A stretch of 64,000 nt of DNA. Origin: Rapana venosa (lineage: Eukaryota; Mollusca; Gastropoda; Neogastropoda; Muricidae). This document shows positions 56,701-63,010 of this stretch, one piece after another. The stretch lies in contig CM054151.1 in NCBI GenBank assembly GCA_028751875.1, positions 34,884,923 through 34,948,922 on the forward strand, in the 5' to 3' direction. The notes beneath the pieces are model-generated. The model was given only the letters and a program-made list of their open reading frames with translations. It did not search any database and was not told where the DNA came from. Positions within the stretch are counted from its first letter, which is position 1, and each line of letters starts with the position of its first letter. The position numbers and the translations under genes were made by a program.

Positions 56701-57361
56701 GTATCATGCATGTATAGTTGTATACATAGTGTATGCATTGATCAGCACATGAAATCAATGCGTGTATACATGTATGTATTGTATGATTGTATGTATACAT
56801 GTATGTATAGTATGTTTCACATTGTATGTATGTATGTATCATTGTATACATGTATCATTGTATGTATGTCATGTGTGTATATAAATTCCAGTTATTATTG
56901 TTATTAATATTATATAATATATATATATATATATATGACATCCGACAAACAAAACAGGGTCATCATACCCTTATTCCTGAAAACCGGGCTTCATCAGTAT
57001 GACCTCCTTTCTTCTGTTCCAGCGAAACACCCAGAGACAGGCCAACGAAAGCAAACACAGGCACTTTCCGCGCATCTCGTACGAGTCGCAGGGCTGCTTG
57101 CCTTCTCAGCTCCGATGCCTGACTTTTAAACAGCTGCTTGGGAAATAGCCCACCGATCAGGCGACTCGCGTTCTCGTCAACCTTGACGGTTTGGGAACGA
57201 AGACTCCATGTTGGCTTGGGAATTTCTCGCTGGGCTGTCGACTCGACTTCTTTTCGCTGAAAAACTCGTCGCAGCACTTTTTTCCCTGCCTTCGCCAGTC
57301 TAGCAAAGGCATTGTCACCTACAGCGGCCTGGGCCCACATGGGGCCCGCCACTTTAAACAT
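35467..57361 (-). CDS. PINK1: PINK1 mitochondrial Ser/Thr kinase, 12 coding exons
   Basis: The joined model (56969-57361, 54135-54282, 53243-53362, 52040-52309, 47288-47506, 45868-46008, 44023-44224, 42374-42556, 40527-40696, 39198-39485, 37347-37408, 35467-35742, all minus) is 2472 nt or 823 residues. All introns are GT-AG and all phases agree. PINK1 senses mitochondrial damage: it accumulates on depolarised mitochondria, autophosphorylates, and phosphorylates ubiquitin and Parkin. Diagnostic motifs are [12 protein letters not shown] (162-173), LAVKMM with the beta3 Lys at 460, helix-C Glu 481, [13 protein letters not shown] (HRD Asp 601), SDFG (Asp 624), MAPE (654-657), and a C-terminal region as in human PINK1. 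A basic presequence and a membrane segment (about 100-114) precede the kinase. Human PINK1 has 581 residues. The excess here is a 250-residue acidic block (181-430) in the first N-lobe insertion. The family call is very secure; the donor of exon 5 is the least certain junction. Confidence 0.96.
36050..36275 (+). repeat. 25-bp minisatellite in PINK1 intron 11
   Basis: About nine units of CTGTCCTGTGTTGTCTGATT + GTGTG. A shorter TCTGG period precedes it at 35838-35875. Minus-strand frames rich in Gln, His and Thr are artefacts. Confidence 0.9.
37040..37155 (+). repeat. SINE-1 3' module B, diverged
   Basis: GTGATATTCACCAATGTGAG ... AACCATTTAATTTGCCACAT, in PINK1 intron 11. Confidence 0.5.
37347..37408 (-). 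CDS. PINK1: PINK1 exon 11: C-lobe helix G-H segment
   Basis: Residues 712-732, only 62 nt, acceptor CTTCTTCTTCAG and consensus donor [29 protein letters not shown] aligns with human PPDVRQLVRALLQREASKR. Phases match exon 10 (1) and exon 12 (0). Confidence 0.92.
37650..37745 (+). repeat. (TA)n, (GACA)n and (GCCA)n arrays
   Basis: TA, then ACAG units, then eleven CAGC/CAGCC-type units, then ACAG/ATAG units, in PINK1 intron 10. Confidence 0.9.
37750..38120 (+). repeat. Dispersed repeat ending in the L2-type tail
   Basis: GCAGATTTCTCTGTGTGAC ... CAGGAAAAAAGC is shared with 30343-30440. The element ends AGATTCAGCACTATAAAATTCC, like the LINE tail at 3575-3695. A poly-G run (38026-38045) interrupts it. 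Confidence 0.6.
38400..38475 (-). repeat. L2-type 3' tail with (TTA)n
   Basis: The minus strand reads GAGTGCTTTGATTTGTTGCT ... AGCGCTATATAAGTTCC and ends in TTA repeats, as the LINE tail near 3690. Confidence 0.7.
38490..38650 (-). repeat. SINE-1 3' part
   Basis: ATATCGAGGATAATGGATTA, TCCCACCGGCACACAATGGC, ending at the body (ACATGTGCGCAAGATG). Confidence 0.85.
39198..39485 (-). CDS. PINK1: PINK1 exon 10: DFG, activation segment, APE
   Basis: Residues 616-711. [20 protein letters not shown] matches the human DFG region. DRGGN (646-650) and MAPE (654-657) flank the end of the activation segment. Thr642 occupies the position of human Ser402. [19 protein letters not shown] is the helix-F signature of the family. 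The donor CCAG|GTGAGT is near consensus. Confidence 0.96.
39690..39985 (+). repeat. (GT)n array
   Basis: Interrupted GT repeats in PINK1 intron 9, including about 75 bases of pure GT. Confidence 0.95.
40175..40425 (+). repeat. (TACA)n array
   Basis: TACA tetranucleotides with CACA patches in PINK1 intron 9, ending about 100 bases from exon 9. Confidence 0.95.
40527..40696 (-). CDS. PINK1: PINK1 exon 9: helices D-E and catalytic HRD loop
   Basis: Residues 559-615. [12 protein letters not shown] corresponds to the post-hinge helix (human YPCTLRQYL). [20 protein letters not shown] carries the catalytic Asp601 (human Asp362), followed by Asn606 for metal binding. The acceptor GTGGGACAG|G completes the split Lys codon; the donor GAAG|GTGAGA is in phase 1. 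Confidence 0.96.
41820..42185 (+). mobile_element. SINE-1, full length, type A tail
   Basis: GGACAGGATAGCCTAGTGGT, CCACGTTTGATTCCCGTTCA, body to GGGAACAGATGACATGAT, tail GCTTATTCCATTATCCTCGA and (AAATA)n. It lies in PINK1 intron 8 and is the best reference copy for the family. Confidence 0.92.
42242..42352 (+). repeat. C-rich runs near the exon 8 donor
   Basis: Several C runs of up to about 20 bases. On the transcribed (minus) strand they are G runs starting about 20 bases inside intron 8. Confidence 0.9.
42374..42556 (-). CDS. PINK1: PINK1 exon 8: N-lobe strands to hinge
   Basis: Residues 498-558. [18 protein letters not shown] aligns with human KQLAPHPNIIRVLRAFTS, and ATMFLVMKK is the beta5/hinge strand (human RTLFLVMKN). 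The donor splits a Lys codon, AA|GTGAGA. The intron begins with G-rich sequence, seen on the plus strand as C-runs at 42242-42352. Confidence 0.93.
42955..43398 (-). mobile_element. SINE-1, full length, with module B
   Basis: The minus strand has GGGAGACAGGATAGCCTAGT, GACTCGGGTTCGATTCCCGT, the body, the type A tail at 43045-43085 and module B at 42955-43040 beyond it. Confidence 0.88.
43660..43945 (+). repeat. (GAA)n/(CAA)n trinucleotide arrays
   Basis: GAA, then CAA, then GAA/GCA units in PINK1 intron 7, beginning about 75 bases from the acceptor side of exon 7. Leu/Phe/Ser/Cys frames on the minus strand are artefacts. Confidence 0.95.
44023..44224 (-). CDS. PINK1: PINK1 exon 7: beta3 lysine and helix C
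   Basis: Residues 431-497. [17 protein letters not shown] matches human FPLAIKMMWNISAGSSS. Lys460 is the ATP-anchoring Lys (human Lys219) and Glu481 the helix-C Glu (human Glu240), with identical spacing of 21. Ser469 aligns with human Ser228, a known autophosphorylation site. The acceptor at CATAG (44225) was preferred over GAAG nine bases further in, because the former has the better pyrimidine tract; both keep frame and differ by three residues. Confidence 0.93.
44255..44535 (+). repeat. SINE-1 part with module B
   Basis: Body from TTTTATAAACTCAGGCCCTG to GCGGATGACAAAATTC, then module B (GAATGTGGCTACATTAATGG ... GAGCTCTAGTTGAGGAACC). The region around GCAGAACATCTTGCAC is duplicated internally. 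Confidence 0.75.
44715..45005 (-). mobile_element. SINE-2 copy
   Basis: The minus strand begins GGTACGGGATAGCTCAGTGG, followed by CTAAGGTTAAGGAGCATAAG, TCTCATGGATGGGTGATCG and the body. It lies in PINK1 intron 6. Confidence 0.85.
45195..45316 (+). repeat. CT microsatellite
   Basis: Interrupted CT in PINK1 intron 6; followed by a SINE-1 type A tail at 45395-45480. Confidence 0.92.
45868..46008 (-). CDS. PINK1: PINK1 exon 6: Ser/Thr/Pro-rich end of insertion
   Basis: Residues 384-430, phase 1-1, acceptor GCTGTTTCAG, donor CAAG|GTACGG. It encodes [18 protein letters not shown] followed by Ser/Thr/Pro-rich sequence. The other two frames contain stops, so phase 1 at the acceptor is forced; this is the main argument for the exon 5 donor chosen above. 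Confidence 0.78.
46695..47245 (+). repeat. ~550-bp CT microsatellite bordering PINK1 exon 5
   Basis: CT with CCCC interruptions and a higher-order unit containing TTCC(A/T)TGTCTCTGCT at 46826, 46915, 47005 and 47107. It ends about 40 bases from the exon 5 donor. Confidence 0.93.
47288..47506 (-). CDS. PINK1: PINK1 exon 5: acidic insertion with Asp runs
   Basis: Residues 311-383, phase 1-1, acceptor AACCACAG. It encodes [19 protein letters not shown], then mixed acidic/hydrophobic sequence, then a run of six Asp. Two donors are possible. GCTG|GTGACG (used here, exon end 47288) keeps frame with exon 6. GCCTG|GTATGT (exon end 47257) looks stronger but would leave phase 2 and run into a stop in exon 6 unless an unseen exon intervenes. 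A CT/GA microsatellite of about 550 bp begins just inside the intron. Confidence 0.7.
47940..48278 (-). mobile_element. SINE-1, full length
   Basis: The minus strand begins GGGGACAGGATAGCCTAGTG, with GACCCGGGTTCGACTCCCAT, the body and a type A tail, in PINK1 intron 4. Confidence 0.9.
48775..48912 (-). repeat. SINE-2, internally deleted
   Basis: Minus-strand 3' end (CCCATAACCTATGCAG in plus orientation) and CGCCACCCATCTCC, joined directly to the head (CTTAACCTGGCTACTGAGCT in plus orientation). Confidence 0.75.
49310..49867 (-). repeat. ~185-bp tandem copies of the exon 4 / intron 4 boundary
   Basis: Blocks around 49480 and 49661, with a truncated third at 49850, repeat every 180-190 bases. 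On the minus strand each of the first two contains GAAAGCAG(A/T)CT followed by a GTAAGAAT- or GGAAGAAT-type donor relic, matching the end of PINK1 exon 4 at 52040. The flank also matches 51830-52040. Confidence 0.7.
49868..50010 (-). repeat. SINE-1 part
   Basis: TGTTCCCACCGGCACACAAT to TTTATAGTCTCATCCGAAGG; truncates the third boundary copy. Confidence 0.85.
50345..50425 (+). repeat. (GA)n microsatellite
   Basis: About 40 GA units, followed at 50475-50570 by (TG)n and at 50715-50772 by (GA)n plus a G run. Confidence 0.95.
51049..51721. mobile_element. Harbinger-like MITE in PINK1 intron 4
   Basis: Both ends carry inverted repeats: GGCTAGAAACATAGTGG at 51049-51065, and GGCTAGAAATATAGTGG read inward from 51721. 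The similarity continues, diverged, inward through a shared GTGCGCCG. The element is flanked by the trinucleotide TTA on both sides (51046-51048 and 51722-51724), the target preference of PIF/Harbinger elements. At 673 bp with no transposase it is non-autonomous. A GT array (51340-51480) lies inside. Confidence 0.75.
52040..52309 (-). CDS. PINK1: PINK1 exon 4: acidic insertion with 7-residue tandem repeats
   Basis: Residues 221-310, phase 1-1, acceptor CACTGTTCAG, strong donor ACAG|GTAAGA. The first third is acidic ([19 protein letters not shown]...). The rest is eight tandem heptads of consensus S-(A/E)-S-S-L-T-D, encoded by a 21-bp repeat at about 52040-52207. Ser/Thr followed by Asp/Glu at +3 recurs through the array, a pattern favoured by casein kinase 2. 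The repeat stays in frame in every copy. It looks intrinsically disordered, and its length could vary between individuals. Confidence 0.8.
53243..53362 (-). CDS. PINK1: PINK1 exon 3: acidic insertion, first part
   Basis: Residues 181-220, phase 1 to phase 1, acceptor TTGTGCAG, donor CAAG|GTAATA. It encodes a low-complexity stretch rich in Glu, Asp, Ser and Asn (begins [17 protein letters not shown]) with no counterpart in human PINK1. It is the only frame free of stops between these splice sites and is compatible with both neighbouring exons. Confidence 0.75.
53588..53622 (+). repeat. G homopolymer in PINK1 intron 2
   Basis: About 27 consecutive G after a short GT run. Confidence 0.92.
54135..54282 (-). 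CDS. PINK1: PINK1 exon 2: start of kinase N-lobe
   Basis: Residues 132-180 plus one base. The acceptor is a pyrimidine-rich tract ending TTGCAG, phase 0. It begins DLFQQHGGK, aligned with the helix just before the kinase domain of vertebrate PINK1, and carries the glycine-rich loop [12 protein letters not shown] (human IGKGCSAAVYEA). The donor G|GTCAGT is in phase 1 and immediately precedes the point where human PINK1 has insertion 1. Confidence 0.9.
54905..55530 (+). repeat. Direct duplication of ~265 bp in PINK1 intron 1
   Basis: 54905-55170 and 55260-55527 align along their length (GTGATGGTGTGGTAAGTAGA, CACACCTGCAAATTGTGCAG, GCAGCCTCTTTCTTAGAT, ATGTGGCAGATCAAATAT), with substitutions only every 10-20 bases. 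Confidence 0.88.
55625..55835 (+). repeat. SINE-1 part, type A tail
   Basis: GGTCCCTGTGTGTGTGCACA, AGAACATCTTGTGCATACAT, AGAATAGGCCATTATGTACC, ending AAAAAGCACATGAGTACTTA. Confidence 0.8.
56969..57361 (-). CDS. PINK1: PINK1 exon 1: presequence and membrane segment
   Basis: Residues 1-131. The ATG has A at -3 and an in-frame TGA lies 9 bases upstream, so no longer N-terminus is possible without another exon. Residues 1-40 are rich in Arg/Lys and poor in acid, as expected of a mitochondrial targeting peptide. [20 protein letters not shown] (about 99-118) aligns with the human PINK1 transmembrane segment, and the Ala104-Phe105 pair may correspond to the PARL-cleaved Ala-Phe of the human protein (inference). 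A donor AGG|GTATGA in phase 0 matches the phase of exon 2. With it, the spacing from the membrane segment to the kinase equals the human spacing residue for residue, which favours it over an internal GT at 57002-57003. Confidence 0.9.
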
Positions 57362-57479
57362 GGTTGATCACAAACTGTTTAGTTTGATGGTGCTGTTGAC
57401 ACTGTCGAAGTCCGGACTTTGTTATGGTTTGCAAGTTTCTATTTTCGAAATCTACGTCATTTGATGTTTTGGAGGGGTT

Positions 57480-57502
57480 GGGGGGGGGGGGGGGGGGGGG
57501 GG
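57480..57502 (+). repeat. G homopolymer in PINK1 5' flank
   Basis: About 23 G, about 120 bases upstream of the PINK1 start codon. Confidence 0.9.
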
Positions 57503-57508
57503 AATACC

Positions 57509-57522
57509 CTGCGCATGCGCTG
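57509..57522. promoter_or_regulatory. NRF-1-like palindrome upstream of PINK1
   Basis: GCGCATGCGC at 57511-57520 is the palindromic core of the nuclear respiratory factor 1 site. It lies about 150 bases upstream of the PINK1 start codon and is flanked by a poly-G/poly-C run at 57480-57502. NRF-1 drives many nuclear genes for mitochondrial proteins, so the position is sensible. One outer base deviates from the consensus. No transcription start could be mapped. Confidence 0.45.
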
Positions 57523-57693
57523 TTGGACTCCTCCGCTCATGACAGAGTGGTTTCCCTTTGCTCGGTTTGCTTGGTTTCGATTCTGTACTATCAGTGATGG
57601 TTATGGTACAGCTCATAAAATTGGATAGTTCTACTTGGACTCTGATACAATCAAACCAACAACCAACTATATCGTCATTATTTCTGCGCGGGC

Positions 57694-57698
57694 ACACA

Positions 57699-57736
<38 letters not shown>
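57694..57736 (+). repeat. (CA)n microsatellite
   Basis: CA repeats 330 bases upstream of the PINK1 start codon. Confidence 0.93.
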
Positions 57737-57738
<2 letters not shown>

Positions 57739-58127
57739 GTACCTTTTTATTATCTAAAGTATAATCGTGAAAGAATGGATGTAACAGTAGGTGAAGTAAT
57801 TTGTTTGTCCTGACGTTTTATGATTTTCTTTTTTTAATTCTTAAAACATTTTTATTTAAATGTGTGTGTGGACGTGAGCGCGCACGCGCTCAGGCGTGCA
57901 TGAGTATGTGTGTGTGCATGTATATGTATATGTGGTAATTTGTATTTTCAATGTATCTCCTTATCGATTTTTTCCTCTTTTTTTTACTGGTTTAATTTAA
58001 CGGTAAATGATGCAATAATGTAATGTCTTAGTATAATCATTTCGAAATTTGTTCTTAGATAGATGGCTTGATGAAAATAAGCAAATGCATTGCTTATTCA
58101 ATGTACCATCTGGAAATAAAATTTTGA

Positions 58128-58182
58128 CTTGACTTGACTTGACTTGACTTGACTTGAGAGAATGAATGAATGAATGAATTAT
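58128..58182 (+). repeat. (GACTT)n and (GAAT)n
   Basis: Five GACTT units followed by AATG units. Confidence 0.9.
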
Positions 58183-58340
58183 CTTTACTTTCCAAGGGTT
58201 ATAGATAAGTATTAAAATACTTATTTTTCATCCCCCCTTGCCCTAATTAAGGACTAGCAAAACATTTTTTTTAATAAACAAACAAATAAGGCCAAAAACC
58301 AAAATACACAAAAAACAAAAATAATAGCAACACACACACC

Positions 58341-58372
<32 letters not shown>

Positions 58373-58492
58373 CAACAACAGCAGTAGCAACAACAACAAC
58401 AAAAGTTCTACCTACGATTTAAAGAAAGGAGATAGATATATACTCAACAAACTCATAATCCCCAACTGGATATATTGATAATTATTTAAACA

Positions 58493-58493
<1 letters not shown>

Positions 58494-58586
<93 letters not shown>

Positions 58587-58603
58587 TGATTGATAGATAG
58601 ATG
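58494..58603 (+). repeat. (GATA)n microsatellite
   Basis: More than 22 uninterrupted GATA units; flanked by two copies of ACTCAACAAAC(T/A)CATAAT at 58442 and 58606. Confidence 0.95.
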
Positions 58604-59046
58604 TACTCAACAAACACATAATCCCCAACTCACCCGAATGTTAAGTCAAAACAAATACAGTGGTTATGATTAAATAAATCAGACAGATTGAAATAGAGAG
58701 GAGATAGCAGAGAAAAGAGCACCCCAAGCAAAACACATGTTATATATCAAAATATTTTCATATATCTTTCTTACTTTAAATCAATACTACGAATTTTGTT
58801 TTTTAACTAAGAAGAACAGACAAACACGATTTTTTTTTAAATCAATGACATTCAGATTTAACACCCCATAAAATATCCAATCATGACATTTTTTAAATTT
58901 TAATTTAAAAAAAATTATAATTCGACAGGGCGTAGCATATATGTGAAGAAATAATAAACAAAGAAACAAACAAAGAATACTGTTCTTATTTAGAGGGCAA
59001 TAATACAATTTCACATACGACATCAGAACCAAAACAGAGGTAGAGA

Positions 59047-59077
<31 letters not shown>

Positions 59078-59093
59078 TGTTGTTGTTGTTGTT

Positions 59094-59153
<60 letters not shown>

Positions 59154-59168
59154 TTTGTTGTTGTTGTT
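59047..59168 (+). repeat. (TAG)n/(TTG)n array
   Basis: TAG repeats with two short TTG patches. Confidence 0.95.
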
Positions 59169-59284
59169 TATGCGTTAATATTAATAATTAAACTCCAATT
59201 CACTTAATTAAGTGTCAGAGGCACTGCTCAAAAGTATCAACAAGAAATTAAATCTATAGATCTATCATGCAACGGGATATTCAT

Positions 59285-59365
59285 TTTTTATTTTATTTTA
59301 TTCTTTTATATCGAGGATAATGGAATAAGCACTTATGAGCTTTTTAAATTCAAGTCCCTGTGATA
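59285..59365 (-). repeat. SINE-1 tail (type A)
   Basis: TTTTATATCGAGGATAATGG ... CAAGTCCCTGTG, directly followed by SINE-2. Confidence 0.8.
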
Positions 59366-59645
59366 GGGTAGGAGACTGGGTAGCTCAGTGGTCGGGGCAC
59401 TCGATTTCCTCCAGCCAAGGTTAAGCAGCATCAAGTGGTTACCAGTTGGATGGGTGACCTTGGCTTCAGTACAGTCCCCCAGTTCACCCTGCTGTAAATG
59501 GGTACCTGCCTCTTTAGGGTCAGGGAAGGTAAAGCAGCGAGGGAGAGGAGATGGGCGCCGCCCTCAATATGCTGGCCTCTAGAGAAGTTAGGTCTCTGAC
59601 GCCTCGCTCCCCACATAGGTTATAGGACCCTTTTACCTTTACCCT
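59365..59645 (+). mobile_element. SINE-2, full length
   Basis: GGTAGCTCAGTGGTCGGGGC, CCAGCCAAGGTTAAGCAGCA, GGTTACCAGTTGGATGGGTG, then TAAATGGGTACCTGCCTCTT, GATGGGCGCCGCCCTCAATA and a 3' end GTTATAGGACCCTTTTACCT. The middle segment resembles the 5S rRNA A box to C box region. Best reference copy on the plus strand. Confidence 0.88.
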
Positions 59646-59829
59646 TACCATGCAACATTAAAATGTATACCGTGATAATCATGTGAGATGCTTCTATTTT
59701 GAGGATGATGGAGAAGTTGAAATGTTAATCTTCATATAAATTATTATTATAGAAACTGAATCATTATTTTAGTACGAATGCTGTCTTCCAAATACAAATA
59801 GTTGAACCCAGAGAAATTAGTCTGGTTTT

Positions 59830-62800
59830 ATGTGTTGTATTGTATTTACTGCTACTGGTAACCATGTAACCCAGTACCACCTGCCACATGTGGGGAGTAA
59901 ACCCAACCAAAAAATCCGACCTGGAGAGGGATGGGCTCCGCCAGGTTTGATTTGCCCAAGACACACCTATGACAAAGACAGCCAGAATCTCCATACCGGA
60001 TCGGTCGTCGCCCGGGTTACCAAGGACCGCGCCTTCTGTTGCTCATCAGGACAGATGTCAAAAGTATGCTATGATGTAAACGCAGCAAAATTCGTGCCAG
60101 ACACAACACCATCATTGGCACATGGAATGTACGAACACTAAGAGCTGCAGGAAAAGTGGAAGAACTGACACATGAGATGTCCAGATATCATTGGACATCT
60201 TGGGCTCTGCGAAGTCAGGTGGAAAAACAGGGGAGAAACAACGACCCGGGAAAGACCACAAATTATACTACAGTGGAAAACAGGATAAACAAGAACACGG
60301 CGTGGGGTTTTCGTTCACAAAGACACCGTGAACACCGTCATGAGCTGTCAGCCTGTGTCCAGCAGATTATTACCATCCCTGAGAGCAACCCCCTTTAACA
60401 TAACTATAGTACAGGCATACGCCCTACATCAGACTGCACAGATGAAGCGATAGAAGAATTTTATGACCAGCTACAAGAGGTTCTGAATAAAACACCAAGA
60501 AAGACATCCTCGTTGTGCAAGGCGACTGGAACGCCAAGGGTTTAGGAGAAGATGCATGGAAAGACTGGGAGGGCGTTTGTGGGCCACATTGTAATAACCA
60601 ATCAATGAAAGAGGCTTGAGATCCTGGAGTTTGCAGTAACAACCACCTCCAGCTAGTGAATACACTTGGCCCACACAAGAAATCCAGAAAATGGACATGG
60701 CATAGCCCAAATGGAGAACACCACAACCAAATAGTTTAAACTCATGGTGAAAAGACGGTTTCAGTCTAGCGTTAACATCGCACAGACACGAATTTTTCCC
60801 GGGAAAGCAGACATAGGGAGTTGATCATGATCTTGTGATGATGATTTTCCCGGGACTACGTCTAAAGAAAATCCACAAGCGGAACAACATCAGGATCAAA
60901 TTTGACCTCGAGAAGCTGAAGGACCAGAGGTATTAAAGAAATTTTTCAAGCAAGGATAGGTGGAAAGTTTGCAGCACTCACTGTGATGCTAGACATAGAT
61001 CCACTGACGAAAAAGTTTCAATACAGCAGTGACTAAAACAGCAAACGAGCTTCTTGCAAACGCCGACCAGTCAAAAAACCATGGGTCAAAACCTAACATC
61101 CTACAACTATGCGACAAGCGTAGAGAGTTGAAGAAAAAGAAAATGAAACAAAAGAAAGAGCAGAAAAATATAGGGCAGTCAACAAAAGAATCAGGAAGTC
61201 CATGACGGAGGCAAAAGAGAAATGGATCGGTGAACCCGTGCCAAGACATTGAAGAGAACATCAAGAAAAGGCAATTGCAAGAAAGCATATCAGCTGGTGA
61301 AAGACCCGACTAGCACGAAACAGAGAAAATGTTTAACAATCCAAGACAAAATGGGAAGTGTCTCATGACGACCAGGATTTCTGAACAGATGGACAGAATA
61401 CTGCTCCGACCTGTATAACTATAGAACGCAGGAGATCCAGAAGTCCTTAATGTACCCGAAAGCAAAGACACAGACCCGTCACCCTATCCTCCGAGAAGAA
61501 GTGGGGAAAAAGCAGTCGATCGCTGAAAAAGGGGAAATCACAGGGGCTGACAACATTCCAGCTGAGTTGGTCCAAGCTGGAGGGGAAGCCATGATCAGCG
61601 CCCTACTAAGAATCTGCAACAAGATCTGGCAGACAGGAAAATGGCCCACCATGGACGCAGTCGCTCTCATCACCCCCAAGAAAGGAAATCTACAACAATG
61701 CCATAATTACCGCACAATCAGCCTCATATGTCACCCCAAACAAGGTCATGCTGCAGATAATATTGAATAGACTGAAAACCACAAGCAGAGACCATCATTT
61801 TCTGAGGAACAAGCAGGTTTCCCAGCAGGGCGCAGCACAACAGAACAGATATTCAACCTCAGAATACTATGTGAGCGGTACCTTCAACATCAACAAGACT
61901 ATACCACGTAAATTTTTCGATTTTAAGAAGGCATTTGACAGGGTGTGGCAGCAGCTTTGTGGGCAAACCATGAACTTGTACAGCAAACAATGCAACCTGA
62001 TCAGAGTCATCAACAGCTGTACAGGGAGGCACCAGTGCAGTGGGACTACAAAAACAACATTGGAGAATGGTTTCGAACAACAGTTGGAGTAAGGCAGGGC
62101 TGTCTACTCTCACCCACCTTTTCAAATCTTCCTTGAGAGAATCATGGCTGATGCACTGGAACATCAGAAGGATCAGTCAGCATTGGTGGCAAAAACGATC
62201 ACAAACCTCCCCTTCGAGATGACATTGATGGAATAGCAGGATCAGAAAAAGAGCTTGCCAGCCTATCAGAACACTTGGATAAGGCCTCCAAAACATCGGC
62301 ATGGAAATCAGTGCAGAGAAGACCAAACTGATGACTAATAACACAACGGCATTAGCACTGATATCAGGGTTAATGACCAGAAGCTGGAAACAGTTCAAAG
62401 CTTCAAGTACCTGGGAGCCATTGTATCCGACCAGGGATCCAAGCAGAAGTAGTTGCAGGACTGCACAGACAATAACAGCTTTGTCAAATAAACACCATCT
62501 GGAGAGATAAGAATAATCTCACTTATCTCCAAGATCAGACTAATGCGCTCCCTTGTCATATCCATATTTCTGTATGCCTTTTGAATCATGGACCCTGACT
62601 GCAGATTTGGAGAGGAGAGTACAGGCAGTGGAGATGAGATGCTTTCGGAGACTCCTTGGCATCCCTACAAAGACCACATAAGCAACGAAAGCGTGCATAA
62701 CAGAATCCAGCAAACCATTGGACCTAGAGAACCTTCTAACGATCGTGAAAAAGGTAAACTTAAGTGGTTTTGGGCATGCACAAGATCCCCCAAGGAATTA

Positions 62801-63010
62801 CAAAGACAGTTTTGCAAGGCCCCTGTCCAAGGAGGAAGAAGAAGAGGCAGACCAAGGAAGAGCTGGGAGGATAAAAATCAGTGAATGGACAGGCCTAGAA
62901 CTCAACAAAACCTGAGAAAGGCAGAACAGAGAGAAGGATGGAGGGAACTGGTTGCGAGTCTTTGAGGGTGCCCCCACGGTGTCGGGACAGGGACAGAAAA
63001 GATAGTAGAT
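59830..63010 (+). pseudogene. RTE-type non-LTR retrotransposon, nearly full length, decayed
   Basis: An N-terminal region (59836-60090) leads into the endonuclease (IIGTWNVRTL-like start near 60110 with a frameshift, CEVRW, GVFVHKDTVNTVMS, ITIVQAYAPTSDCTDEAIEE, IV near 60733). The reverse transcriptase follows (GADNIPAELVQAGGEAMIS at 61546-61600, YRTISLI, FDFKKAFDRVW at 61917, GVRQGCLLSPTF at 62089). The YADD box is damaged: only DDIDG is recognisable at 62220. The C-terminal part (YLGAIVSDQGS, KLKWF, GGRRRGRPRKSWED, ISEWTGLE) ends near 62960. At least ten frameshifts or stops make it inactive. Confidence 0.88.

Noticed and set aside
57002..57004. Alternative PINK1 exon 1 donor GAG|GTCATA
   Set aside because: It leaves phase 1, incompatible with exon 2, and shortens the linker relative to human PINK1; the phase 0 donor at 56968 fits both.
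59400..59470. 5S rRNA gene
   Set aside because: Only the internal-promoter-like segment is present, within SINE-2; the 5' and 3' arms of 5S rRNA are missing.
59830..63010. Functional reverse transcriptase gene
   Set aside because: Domain order is clear but many stops and frameshifts and a damaged YADD box show it is a dead element.
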